Shown here one piece after another: positions 7,546 through 16,082 of a stretch of DNA of 64,000 nucleotides. The translations under genes were made by a program, and so were the position numbers. The DNA lies in the NCBI RefSeq assembly GCF_023824195.1, contig NZ_CP085445.1, positions 1 to 64,000 on the forward strand, read 5' to 3'. The notes beneath the pieces are model-generated. The model saw only the letters and a program-made list of their open reading frames with translations, ran no database searches and was not told where the DNA came from. Numbering within the stretch: the first letter of the stretch is position 1; every line of letters begins with the position of its first letter. The stretch is from Priestia megaterium (lineage in GTDB: Bacteria > Bacillota > Bacilli > Bacillales > Bacillaceae_H).

Positions 7546-8275
7546 AACGAAATAAGAGTTAAAAACTTATATCCAGAAGAAATAGATGTTTTCTTTTATA
7601 GTTGAAGTCAGGTTACTAATAATTTTGTAATAGAAGGAAACCTACTTTATTATTTATAATAACATCCCTGTTTTTATCAAAGAAACAGTTGAGAACAATA
7701 CTCTTATTGAATAAGTTGGCTTTTTCAATGAGAACCAATAAAAGTAAGGAAATGAGCATTTCTCTATAGTGCTAAAAATTGTAAGTTATACGCAAAATAA
7801 TAGTTAATTTCGTCAGAAAGCGTTTCTCTGCATATTAAAATCGTGGATAAACTAGATTTTTATTTAATATTTATACGACAAATCACAACCTTATTTTATA
7901 CTAATATTAAGCATGTAGATACAAATTTCATAAAGAAAAGTTCTCGAAAAAGGCTATCTCAAAGATGAGATAGCCTTTTTCAGTTTCTTTTGATGGTTTA
8001 GGTGTTCTTAAAAGATTATGTCTTAGTGCTATTATAAGGTCTTTTGTCAGACATGTCACTATAAATTTTCTGACATTTATAAAAACTTGCAGAAGTTAAG
8101 GCTATCTAATATAAATAGTCCAAAAAGGCACACCTTTTTAGACTACATAGAATCAAAAGAAATAACGTCTATTTAGTGAATAAAATAAACCTTTATGGAC
8201 GTATAAAAAGTAATTAATCTTTATAGACAATATTTCATATTCAATTTTAGTTAACATGGTCTGAATTCTCGAGAA
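7546..8275. other. Intergenic stretch without a gene
   Basis: This is AT-rich DNA with short frames only. The one clear element is the terminator-like hairpin at 7947-7983, about 400 bp from the nearest plus-strand gene. A lost small gene or an untranslated transcript could explain that terminator. Confidence 0.45.
7947..7983 (+). terminator. Rho-independent terminator, orphan
   Basis: AAAAAGGCTATCTCA pairs exactly with TGAGATAGCCTTTTT over a four-base loop. It resembles the stems at 2600 and 35766. Confidence 0.75.
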
Positions 8276-8299
8276 AACTCCCTATCTAAATAGGGAGTT
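8276..8299 (-). terminator. Terminator of the threonine dehydratase-like gene
   Basis: AACTCCCTAT and ATAGGGAGTT form a stem. On the minus strand it is followed by TTCTCGAG and sits 10 bp after the stop codon. Confidence 0.7.
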
Positions 8300-8309
8300 A
8301 TATTTTTAT

Positions 8310-9269
8310 TTAGTTATGTGTCGTAATAATATTAGCTAAAACTTTAGCATCTACATTACCCCCACTAATTACATTGAGGACCTTTTTGTCTTTCACATCA
8401 ATTTTTTTATTTAAAATAGCTGCAATTCCTACAGCCCCAGATCCTTCAATCATATAGTGATACTCGGTAGCTAACCAAGACATAGCTTTCTCAATTTCTT
8501 TTTCAGCTACCAAGACAAAATCATCTATATAATTCAGAGCTAATTTTAAATTTTCTTTACCAATGCCACCGTGTAAACCATCAGCAATTGATTTTTCATA
8601 TGTAACATCAACCAATTCTTTTGCCTTAAATGAATAATACCAAGGAGGGGAGGCTTCACTTTGTATACCAATAACCTTAATTTTAGGATTTATGGACTTA
8701 GCAGCTATGGCAATGCCAGAAATTAATCCACCTCCACCAGCAGGAACTAAAATCATATCAAAATTCGGATTTTCTAACAGAGATTCTAATCCAATAGTAC
8801 CTTGGCCACAAATTACATCTTTATCTTCAAAAGCATGAATATAGGTCATACCTAATTTTTTAGATAATCTATAAGCATGTAATTCAGCCTCATCATAATT
8901 AGTTCCGTGAATAATAAGTTCAGCACCTAATTTTTTGATGCTGGTTTTCTTTGTCTCAGGTGTATCTTTCGGAACTACAACTTTAGCTAATACACCAAAG
9001 CGTTGAGCTGCTAGAGCTACACCTTGAGCATGATTACCTGCTGATGCTGTTATAACACCATTCTTCTTTTCATCTTCATTCAGTAAAGTTATTTTATTAA
9101 GTGCACCCCTTATTTTAAATGAACCTGTCTTTTGCAAGTTTTCTAACTTAAGCCATATTTCACCTTCACTCATTAACGATAAAGAATCCGAATAAAGTAA
9201 AGGCGTCTTTTCAATAAAACTTCTAATCCGATTATTAGCTAAGAATATATCATGCAGTTTAATATTCAT
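8310..9269 (-). CDS. Threonine/serine dehydratase (PLP fold type II, catabolic type)
   Basis: This 319-residue protein has the PLP-lysine motif TGSFKIRGA (Lys52) and the glycine loop PAGGGGLISG near 176-185 that cradles the cofactor phosphate, and ends with ISGGNVD near 302-308. Family members deaminate L-threonine to 2-oxobutyrate and/or serine to pyruvate. The C-terminal ACT regulatory domain of biosynthetic IlvA is absent, which fits the short TdcB-like catabolic class. Serine racemases share the fold and cannot be excluded. The gene stands alone with its own terminator, next to two acetyltransferases on the same strand. Confidence 0.85.
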   Translation of the reverse strand: MNIKLHDIFLANNRIRSFIEKTPLLYSDSLSLMSEGEIWLKLENLQKTGSFKIRGALNKITLLNEDEKKNGVITASAGNHAQGVALAAQRFGVLAKVVVPKDTPETKKTSIKKLGAELIIHGTNYDEAELHAYRLSKKLGMTYIHAFEDKDVICGQGTIGLESLLENPNFDMILVPAGGGGLISGIAIAAKSINPKIKVIGIQSEASPPWYYSFKAKELVDVTYEKSIADGLHGGIGKENLKLALNYIDDFVLVAEKEIEKAMSWLATEYHYMIEGSGAVGIAAILNKKIDVKDKKVLNVISGGNVDAKVLANIITTHN

Positions 9270-9330
9270 TTGATTCTCCCTATATTAAAAATTGTTCCGA
9301 TCATTATAACAGTAGTAAGAGCTTTTATAT

Positions 9331-9759
9331 TTAATCTAGATATTCTTCTTCTAAGGATAAATTCAAATATCTCCCCATTGCTGTTTTATGCTTTTTAAGC
9401 CCCAAATTACGATAAAATTCTTCATTACCCGTTGTTGCAGTTAAATGTACAAATGAAATATCATCTAGATGCTCTAATAGATTACTAACAATAGCTTTTC
9501 CTATTCCTTTACCTTGAAATTCAGGATGAATTGCTACATCATAAATAGTTGCATAAAATTCATGATCCGTTAATACACGTCCACATCCCATAACTTTATT
9601 TTCTATGTACCCTATAGCTACGATTTGACTATTTTCAAAAGCTTTAATAATCCGATCTACTTTATGGTTATTCCAACCAACTTCTAAAAATAATTTGGAC
9701 AGTTGCTCCCATTTTATATGTTCTAGGTTATTTTTAATAATTAAGCTGTCTTCATTCAT
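9331..9759 (-). CDS. GNAT family N-acetyltransferase
   Basis: This 142-residue protein carries the acetyl-CoA binding signature VAIHPEFQGKGIGKAIVSNL near residues 75-94, then HLTATTGNEEFYRNLGLKKH in the C-terminal half, the usual GNAT end. The substrate is not predictable. It shares layout and local wording (NHKVDRI, FYRNLG) with the GNAT at 9895, so the two may be diverged duplicates. Confidence 0.85.
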   Translation of the reverse strand: MNEDSLIIKNNLEHIKWEQLSKLFLEVGWNNHKVDRIIKAFENSQIVAIGYIENKVMGCGRVLTDHEFYATIYDVAIHPEFQGKGIGKAIVSNLLEHLDDISFVHLTATTGNEEFYRNLGLKKHKTAMGRYLNLSLEEEYLD

Positions 9760-9894
9760 TTCACTTCTACCTCCGATATATAATTGCTGTATTTTCAGAT
9801 ACCAGTATGATTTTCTCTAATCGATCCCGAACCATATAGTGTAAAATATATAATTTTAGTTAACATAAGCAAACTTATTAATGTACATTTAGGA

Positions 9895-10308
9895 TTAAAG
9901 AAAAATAGACATACCAGGAGCTTCAATATCTCTTTCTTTAAAGCCAACTTTCTTATAAAAGTCTTGTTTACCTCTAGCAGAAAATAACTGTACCCATTTT
10001 ATATTTTCTACTCTACACTTTTCTAAAAGGTTTTCTACTACTCTTTTTCCAAACCCTTGTTTTTGATATAGAGGATGAACAATTACATCACATATAAGAG
10101 TTTGATAAATACCATCTGAGATAATCCGTCCAAATGCTATAAGTTCATCATTAAGATAAACTGAAATTGCATACCAACTATTAGTTATTGCTTTAAAAAG
10201 CTGATCATCAGTATATAAACCTTTAGCATTCCAGCCTGTAGTTCTATGAAGTCCAATAAATTCTTCTTTTTTAGGTAATGAAGCTTTAAATTCCACATCC
10301 ATTGACAA
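9895..10308 (-). CDS. GNAT family N-acetyltransferase
   Basis: This 137-residue protein contains CDVIVHPLYQKQGFGKRVVE near residues 73-92, the Q/RxxGxG/A acetyl-CoA loop, and SARGKQDFYKKVGFKERD toward the end. It is typical of small aminoglycoside- or amine-acetylating GNATs, but no substrate can be assigned. The N-terminus (LHRTTGWNAKGLYTDDQLFKAITNSW) resembles that of the preceding GNAT. Confidence 0.85.
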   Translation of the reverse strand: MSMDVEFKASLPKKEEFIGLHRTTGWNAKGLYTDDQLFKAITNSWYAISVYLNDELIAFGRIISDGIYQTLICDVIVHPLYQKQGFGKRVVENLLEKCRVENIKWVQLFSARGKQDFYKKVGFKERDIEAPGMSIFL

Positions 10309-10505
10309 TCTTTCTCCCTTTTGTTTATTTATTTAATTTATTTTATAATTATACAATAAATTCAAAGTTATCAGTTGTTTTATTGAATAATTATAATAAA
10401 ATGAGCTTATATTTAATGAATGATGATTGTTACATTTAAAGACTTTTAAACTTGTATATGATATACAGAGTTAGTTTACATAACCATTATTATCAGCAAC
10501 CATTT

Positions 10506-10541
10506 ATAAAAAGGAGCAAATCAAAGTTTGATTCGCTCCTT
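10506..10541 (-). terminator. Terminator of the VOC gene
   Basis: AAGGAGCGAATCAAA pairs with TTTGATTTGCTCCTT on the minus strand and is followed by TTTATAAA. The stem overlaps the last codons of the VOC gene. Confidence 0.7.
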
Positions 10542-11030
10542 ATAATCCTTCTTCATATCTAACGTATAAAATTCTATAATGTTATCTTCAGTATCCTTAA
10601 AATACACTCTTCTTTCCTTTAACATATCGGTATTAACCTCTTCTATAACCTTATAATCAATACTAGCACTTTGCAGTACTTTAATAGCGAAATCAAAGTT
10701 CTCTTCTTTTATATGTAAAGCAAAATGTATATGAACGCCACCTTGATCATAAAGTCCTTTCCAGTTGGAAATCGTTTTTTCTTTTTCTATTTTTTCTAAT
10801 GGTGAAAAATCTCTAGGAAGCCAGAGACCTAGCCTAGTATGTCCCCCTATATATAACCAAGTTGCCCGAATGTCTTCTTTATTATTTTCACTAAAATGGC
10901 CATTTTCATATCCCCACTGTTCCACAATTGGAAAACCTAATTTATTAGACCAAAAATCTATTGCTCTATCCATTGATTTTACTTGTAAAACCAATTCCGA
11001 AACTCCTTCAAGATTAAGCTTCATATCCAT
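10521..11030 (-). CDS. VOC (glyoxalase/bleomycin resistance) superfamily protein
   Basis: This 169-residue protein has the paired beta-alpha-beta-beta-beta modules of VOC proteins: an N-terminal LVLQVKSMDRAIDFWSNKLG and a later GGVHIHFALHIKEENFDFAI, ending in VYFKDTEDNIIEFYTL. Metal-ligand candidates are His in VHIHF and Glu in NIIEFY. Possible roles are thiol transfer, glyoxalase chemistry or drug binding. The start is preceded by GGGGGATGG in a plausible ribosome binding position. Confidence 0.75.
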   Translation of the reverse strand: MDMKLNLEGVSELVLQVKSMDRAIDFWSNKLGFPIVEQWGYENGHFSENNKEDIRATWLYIGGHTRLGLWLPRDFSPLEKIEKEKTISNWKGLYDQGGVHIHFALHIKEENFDFAIKVLQSASIDYKVIEEVNTDMLKERRVYFKDTEDNIIEFYTLDMKKDYKERIKL

Positions 11031-11160
11031 CCCCCATTCGTTAATTGTTAATTAAATGATAACAAAAACAGGGATTTTTAAATCATACCTAATAATGAAA
11101 GGGAGTCATACTTTAGCCTAAGGTTTATTTACATAATGTGCTTTCTAAGAATAAAGACAA

Positions 11161-11193
11161 GATACCTAACCACCCTTTAGGTATTTTTTATTT
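11161..11193. terminator. Bidirectional hairpin terminator
   Basis: ATACCTAA and TTAGGTAT form a stem, with ATTTTTTATTT on the plus side. It abuts the 3' end of the minus-strand CBO0543-like gene. Confidence 0.55.
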
Positions 11194-11737
11194 ATTGTTC
11201 TCTTAGTGGTAAAATACTCTCCAAAAACCATCTAATGAGTAAAGAAATGAATATAAAACCAATGAAAGAAAGCCAATGAGAAAAGGTATGTATCTCATAC
11301 ATTCTTGCCCATATAAATAAAGGCTCTATCACATAAGAGAATAAAAATGAGGTAATAACGATATATAGGAAGTATCTTCTCCATGTTTTCCCGTAATAAT
11401 AAGCTAAACTAAATGCAACAGGGATGACAGTTAAGTCAGCAGGAAATAAAGGTGGAACCATGAAAAATAATTTGATAGGGTATCCTCATAACAATGTATC
11501 AACTCCAATTACATCTAAGACATTTGAAATGATACCCATCGACATAGCAAATGCAAATACATGTAGGCGGTGCTCCTTTTTAATAAGATACCCCCATATA
11601 ATCCAAGGTAGAATAGAAGCTATAAGCAAAACCCACCATTGCCATGTAAATAGGTCATGGTGAAGCCAATACTGATATCCGGTTTCCTTTAGTTCACTTC
11701 GAATATCTTGTACTTCATCATAAGAAGGGTAGGTCAT
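11192..11737 (-). pseudogene. CBO0543-family membrane protein interrupted by an in-frame TGA
   Basis: Reading from ATG 11737, an 83-codon part ends at TGA 11486-11488 after DVIGVDTLL. The same frame stays open for another 97 codons, giving GYPIKLFFMVPPLFPADLTV and further membrane helices. In this family the motif at that point is typically WGYP, so the TGA most simply replaces TGG (Trp). Together the two parts make a ~181-residue, multi-helix membrane protein of normal size. It is a nonsense pseudogene, a sequencing error or, less likely, read through. A complete relative lies at 57924. Confidence 0.75.
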
Positions 11738-12161
11738 AAATACTCTTTCGCCTCTCTACATACACTCCATAAATGCTTTTTCATTCATATCCTTCCCAAA
11801 ATATTGACAATTAAAATTTATTATTTTTTCAATGTATATCCGATTCATTTTTAGTTTACATAAAACATGTTAACGATAGAAAAAAGCGCAGACCGGTTTA
11901 ATAAAAACAAGTTGACGCTTTTTTCTATTATGAACGAGCATAATGGTCATATCCATCACTTACTTTTAAGTACCTTGTGACTCTATAAAAAACGCACACA
12001 AACAGATAGTTCGCAAAATGAACGTCCATAAAAGTATATCTTTTCGATTTAAGTTTCTTATCCTTGACTTAGAGTAAACTCTAAGCATTATTCTTTCTTT
12101 ATGTCACAAATTAAAAAGGAAAGAAGAAATAGATCTATCAGATTTAATGGAGGCGGTTATA
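11738..12161. other. Intergenic region with hairpin and MerR promoter
   Basis: A 10-bp stem (GAAAAAAGCG with CGCTTTTTTC) with a long loop lies near 11879-11926. The MerR-type promoter at 12064-12094 lies further right. No gene is visible. Confidence 0.5.
12064..12094 (+). promoter_or_regulatory. MerR-type promoter with 19-bp spacer and palindromic operator
   Basis: TTGACT and TATTCT are separated by 19 bp, and CTTAGAGTAAACTCTAAG (12068-12085) fills the spacer. MerR activators bind such palindromes and untwist an overlong spacer. The MerR-type gene downstream is probably autoregulated. Confidence 0.75.
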
Positions 12162-12530
12162 TTGACATATTCTATTGGAGAATTTTCTAAAATCGTTGGG
12201 TTAAGTGGACATACATTGAGATTTTATGAAAAAGAAGGGTTAATAAAAGTAAACAGAGACGAGAACAATGTCAGAATCTACTCGGATGAAAATAAATTAT
12301 GGATTGAATCTTTGCTTCACCTAAAAAATACGGGGATGTCACTTAAAGACATGAAACGATTTGCCATGTGGGGACATATGGGGGAAAAAACAATGGAAGA
12401 AAGGTTAGATTTGCTTAGAAATCATCGCAAAAAAGTAGTGGAAGACTTGGAGAAACTTCGTCAAAGTTTAGAGCATCTAGATAAAAAAATAGATTTTTAT
12501 GAAAATGAAGTAGGAGACTGTTTCTCTTAG
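12162..12530 (+). CDS. MerR family transcriptional regulator
   Basis: About 122 residues from a TTG at 12162, chosen because GGAGG lies eight bases upstream; an in-frame ATG at 12147 overlaps that site. The N-terminal winged helix-turn-helix reads YSIGEFSKIVGLSGHTLRFY, and the C-terminal half is a coiled coil (LEKLRQSLEHLDKKIDFYEN). A single Cys near the C-terminus could be redox sensitive. Its palindrome recurs in the promoter of the old yellow enzyme gene, so it likely controls that gene and the following SDR, as AdhR/YraB-type regulators do. Confidence 0.85.
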   Translation: MTYSIGEFSKIVGLSGHTLRFYEKEGLIKVNRDENNVRIYSDENKLWIESLLHLKNTGMSLKDMKRFAMWGHMGEKTMEERLDLLRNHRKKVVEDLEKLRQSLEHLDKKIDFYENEVGDCFS

Positions 12531-12638
12531 AAATTAAGTAGCCAATTGTTTTTTCCATTTGCATCTTTTGGATAAACCTCGTACAGACAGCTTTCTACAT
12601 CGTGTTTTTATCGAAAATAAAAAAAAATAAAAAAACAC

Positions 12639-12669
12639 TTGCGTTAGAGTGCTCTCTAAGGAGTAACCT
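12639..12669 (+). promoter_or_regulatory. MerR-type promoter of the old yellow enzyme operon
   Basis: TTGCGT and TAACCT are 19 bp apart around TTAGAGTGCTCTCTAA. The half-sites match those in the MerR gene's own promoter. Confidence 0.7.
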
Positions 12670-12769
12670 TTTCTTGTACCATTTAAATACATGAAGGGTT
12701 AATCAACCTTTACAACATACGACAAACTAACAATGTTAGATCAATACTATTCAGAAAGAGGTTAAAAAA

Positions 12770-13903
12770 ATGAACGAAAAATATAGCAACTTATTTAAAT
12801 CTTTTACATTTAAAAACGGGATTACCCTTAATAATAGAGTGGTTATGGCACCAATGACAACTTGGTCCAGTAATGATGATTACACGGTTTCAGATGAGGA
12901 ATTAACCTATTACAAAAAAAGAGTAAACGGAGTAGGACTTGTGATTACAGGTTGTACACATGTGACTCCAAACGGGATCGGTTTTACAAATGAATTTGCA
13001 GCTTATGACGATACATTTATGCCGGGCTTACGTAAATTAGCTGAAGCCGCGAAAAGTGGCGGAGCTCCTGCGATCCTTCAAATTTTCCATGCAGGTAACA
13101 AAGCACTACCAGACCTTGTGCCAAATGGTGAGGTTGTTAGTTCCAGTGCTGTAGAGACTGAGGCAACTGGATTTGCTCCTTCAGTTTTGCCGAGAGAACT
13201 TTCACATGAGGAAATTTTAGATATCATCCATGCATTTGGAGAAACAACAAGAAGAGCAATTGAAGCAGGTTTTGACGGCGTTGAGCTTCATGGTGCTCAT
13301 GGATTTTTAATGCAAAACTTCTTCTCACCTTTCTTCAACAGACGAGAAGATCAATGGGGAGGATCATTAGAAAATCGCATGCGTTTCCCATTAGCAATCG
13401 TTCAGGAAGTGAAAAATGTCATTGAAAAGCATGCAACAAAACCGTTTATTTTAGGATACAGACTATCTCCTGACGAACACGAAGAAGGTGGTTTGAGAAT
13501 GAAGGATACCTATGCATTGATTGAACGCCTTATTGAAGAGGATGTTGATTATGTCCATGCTTCATTGGCTGATGCTCTTTCTTCAAAGCCAGTCGATAGT
13601 CAAGATGAAAAAACATATCTTGAGTTAATTGTTGACCATGTAAACGGTCGAGTTCCTGTACTGGCTGCTGGTTCTATGGTAACTCCAGATGATGTTGCAA
13701 AAGCATTAGATAAGGGTCTTACCTTAGCTGCAGTTGGCCACGCGTTAATCATGAATCCAGACTGGGTTGAAAAGGTTCAAAATGGACAAGAGTCTGAGAT
13801 CCAAACAGCGATAAAGGCTTCAAAGGTTAGTGAGCTTGAGCTTCCGGAAAAACTTTGGAGCGTCATTCAAGCTTCAGGCCCATGGTTTAAGATTGAAGAA
13901 TGA
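12770..13903 (+). CDS. Old yellow enzyme family NAD(P)H:flavin oxidoreductase (YqiG-like)
   Basis: This 377-residue protein has the TIM-barrel OYE pattern: LNNRVVMAPMTTWSSND near the N-terminus, QIFHAGNKA near residue 103, GVELHGAHGFLMQNFFSPFF near 171-190, then RREDQWGGSLENRMRF and a C-terminal VLAAGSMVTPDD phosphate-binding loop. Such FMN enzymes reduce activated double bonds of enones and nitro compounds. AGAGG lies nine bases before the ATG. The gene follows a MerR-type promoter and precedes an SDR, suggesting an electrophile or aldehyde detoxification operon. Confidence 0.9.
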   Translation: MNEKYSNLFKSFTFKNGITLNNRVVMAPMTTWSSNDDYTVSDEELTYYKKRVNGVGLVITGCTHVTPNGIGFTNEFAAYDDTFMPGLRKLAEAAKSGGAPAILQIFHAGNKALPDLVPNGEVVSSSAVETEATGFAPSVLPRELSHEEILDIIHAFGETTRRAIEAGFDGVELHGAHGFLMQNFFSPFFNRREDQWGGSLENRMRFPLAIVQEVKNVIEKHATKPFILGYRLSPDEHEEGGLRMKDTYALIERLIEEDVDYVHASLADALSSKPVDSQDEKTYLELIVDHVNGRVPVLAAGSMVTPDDVAKALDKGLTLAAVGHALIMNPDWVEKVQNGQESEIQTAIKASKVSELELPEKLWSVIQASGPWFKIEE

Positions 13904-13968
13904 TATCGTAGTAACATTAAAATCTTACTGATTTTACCATATTTTCATTAAGAGAGGATGTCATTTAT

Positions 13969-14709
13969 ATGTCAAATATTCAAGATAAGGTTGTCATTAT
14001 TACGGGTGCTTCCAGTGGGATTGGAGAAGCTACTGCAAAAGAACTTGCATCTAAAGGTGCGCAGCTGGTATTGGCGGCTCGTCGCGAAAATCGGTTAAAG
14101 AAATTGCAAGAAGAGATTCAAAAGAATGGTGGGCAAGCTATTTATAAAGTGACGGATGTTGCCTCACATGAACAAATGGAAGAGTTAGCTGAGTATGCTC
14201 TTACAGAGTTTGGAAAAATTGATGTAATGGTTAATAATGCAGGAGTAATGCCACTGTCACCTGTTTATCAGAAAAAAATCAATGAATGGGATTCGATGAT
14301 TGATATTAACATCAAGGGTGTACTTTATGGTATTGCTGCTGTCCTTCCTTCCATGAGAGAAAGAAAAGAAGGGCATATCATTAATGTTTCCTCGATAGCT
14401 GGCCACTTAGTATTCCATGCTAGTGCAGTTTATAGTGGTACAAAGTTTGCTGTACGTGCCATTACAGAAGGTCTCCGTAAGGAAGAGGCACCTAATAATA
14501 TTCGTACAACTATTATTTCGCCAGGGACTATTTCTACAGAATTACTAGAATCCATTTCAGATGAGGAATTAAAATCTGAAATCGTTGAAGTTAGTAAAAT
14601 TGGAATCGAGCCTGCTAGTATTGCTCGTGCCATTGCATTTGCTATTGAACAACCATCAGATGTAGCGATTAATGAGATGATTGTTCGTCCAACAATTCAA
14701 GAACTCTAA
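13969..14709 (+). CDS. Short-chain dehydrogenase/reductase (SDR)
   Basis: This 246-residue protein is a classical SDR: TGASSGIGEA near residues 13-22 binds the nucleotide, NNAGVM is near 90, NVSSIAGH supplies the Ser near 141, and YSGTKFA supplies the Tyr/Lys pair near 155-159. Arg-Arg after the second strand (AARREN) suggests NADPH preference. It starts 65 bp after the old yellow enzyme gene with AGAGGATG upstream and is probably co-transcribed. Its substrate is unknown; a carbonyl reductase role fits the context. Confidence 0.9.
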   Translation: MSNIQDKVVIITGASSGIGEATAKELASKGAQLVLAARRENRLKKLQEEIQKNGGQAIYKVTDVASHEQMEELAEYALTEFGKIDVMVNNAGVMPLSPVYQKKINEWDSMIDINIKGVLYGIAAVLPSMRERKEGHIINVSSIAGHLVFHASAVYSGTKFAVRAITEGLRKEEAPNNIRTTIISPGTISTELLESISDEELKSEIVEVSKIGIEPASIARAIAFAIEQPSDVAINEMIVRPTIQEL

Positions 14710-14813
14710 AAAGAAAATTTTGTAATGAGGCAGCCCCACTTTTCTTGAGGCTGCTTATTCATTACCTTCTACTTTGCCAATAATGAAAGGAGAAGTTACA
14801 TCTTTATAAATGC

Positions 14814-14843
14814 AAAAAGCCCTTGATATAAGGGCTTTTTAGC
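14814..14843. terminator. Bidirectional terminator between SDR and LysR genes
   Basis: AAAAAGCCCTT pairs with AAGGGCTTTTT over a five-base loop. A weaker GGCAGCC/GGCTGC hairpin precedes it near 14730. Confidence 0.8.
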
Positions 14844-14985
14844 ACGAAGTTGCCGATAATTTTCATTGTGATAACTAAGCATACATAGAATATATCATTT
14901 TCATTTTATATACTTTTACTTAAACTAACGATGAATTTGAATACAAGAATAAATCATTAGAAACTGTGCATGACCTCAGATAATA

Positions 14986-15897
14986 TCAAAAACATTCATA
15001 CTTATTAAAAATTGGAATAACAGATTCTTTTACTAATTCAACAAAAGCGTTTACTATTGGCGATTGATTTTTATTTTCCCATACAAGAGCTGTGACAGTA
15101 TTGAATTTGTTATCTCGAATGTCACGATATACCACTTCATTTTGTAATAATAATTGTATTGAGGCAGGGACTATAGCTATACCAATTCCTGCAGAAACTA
15201 AAGATATAACAGTGGACATTTCTTTTGTTTCTTGTATGATGTTTGGGCTAAATCCTGCGTCATAACAACTATTAATTATCCCATCATAATGACTTTGATT
15301 TGAATTTCTTCCAGTTAAAATAAAAGGATCATTGGCTAACTCAATAAGATCGATGGAGGATGTTTTGGAAGCTAAAGGGTGTTCTTTTGGTAAGGCTGCA
15401 ACCATAGGTTCTTTTCTAATTATTTCAAGATTAAGCGACTCATTTTCAATTGGCTCACTAATTATCCCAATATGAATAGTTCCCTCTTGTAAAGCTTTTA
15501 GTTGTTCTGCAGACGTAAGTTGTTTTAAATTCACATGAATAGAGGGGTATTGTTTTCTGTACTGTTTTATGATGGCTGGAAGAACGTCATAAGCTGCTGA
15601 AGCTAAGTAACCAATAACGATTTCTCCAATCTCTCCTCGACTCACCATTCTAACTGCTTCGATTGATTCATCTAAACTTTTGAAAAGTTGATAAACTTTT
15701 TCTAGAAACACTTGTCCTTCTTTGGTTAACTCCACATGCCTTTTCGTCCGATGAAAAAGGGATACTCCTAATTCTTCTTCTAAATTACGGATCTGAAGAC
15801 TTAGTGGTGGTTGTGCGATATTCAAACGAGCTGCAGCTTTACCAAAATGTAGTTCTTCAGCTACTGCTTTGAAATATTTCAAATGGCGTAATTCCAC
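14986..15897 (-). CDS. LysR family transcriptional regulator
   Basis: This 303-residue protein has the N-terminal LysR helix-turn-helix (LHFGKAAARLNIAQPPLSLQIRNLEEELGVSLFHR, near 17-51) and a periplasmic-binding-like effector domain. It is divergent from an MFS transporter gene, with a 185-bp shared control region containing a LysR-type palindrome. The transporter is the probable target. The effector is unknown. Confidence 0.9.
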   Translation of the reverse strand: MELRHLKYFKAVAEELHFGKAAARLNIAQPPLSLQIRNLEEELGVSLFHRTKRHVELTKEGQVFLEKVYQLFKSLDESIEAVRMVSRGEIGEIVIGYLASAAYDVLPAIIKQYRKQYPSIHVNLKQLTSAEQLKALQEGTIHIGIISEPIENESLNLEIIRKEPMVAALPKEHPLASKTSSIDLIELANDPFILTGRNSNQSHYDGIINSCYDAGFSPNIIQETKEMSTVISLVSAGIGIAIVPASIQLLLQNEVVYRDIRDNKFNTVTALVWENKNQSPIVNAFVELVKESVIPIFNKYECF

Positions 15898-15918
15898 TGT
15901 AATCCCTCTCTTTTCATT

Positions 15919-15941
15919 ATTAATACTTTAAATGTATTAAT
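15919..15941. promoter_or_regulatory. LysR-type operator between divergent LysR and MFS genes
   Basis: ATTAATAC, a seven-base centre and GTATTAAT form a perfect palindrome that contains a T-N11-A LysR box. It lies 22 bp before the LysR start codon. AT-rich ATATATATTAGACATATATA sequence follows on the transporter side. Confidence 0.65.
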
Positions 15942-16082
15942 TTATTATCATATATATATTAGACATATATATTAGCGTCTTGTAAAGTAGAAACGAAGAA
16001 TTCTTCACTCCACAGTCACAGTATTTAGGCTCATTAATAAAAAATTAATAAGTTTTAATCACGCAGAAAGAAGGTTTTTAGG

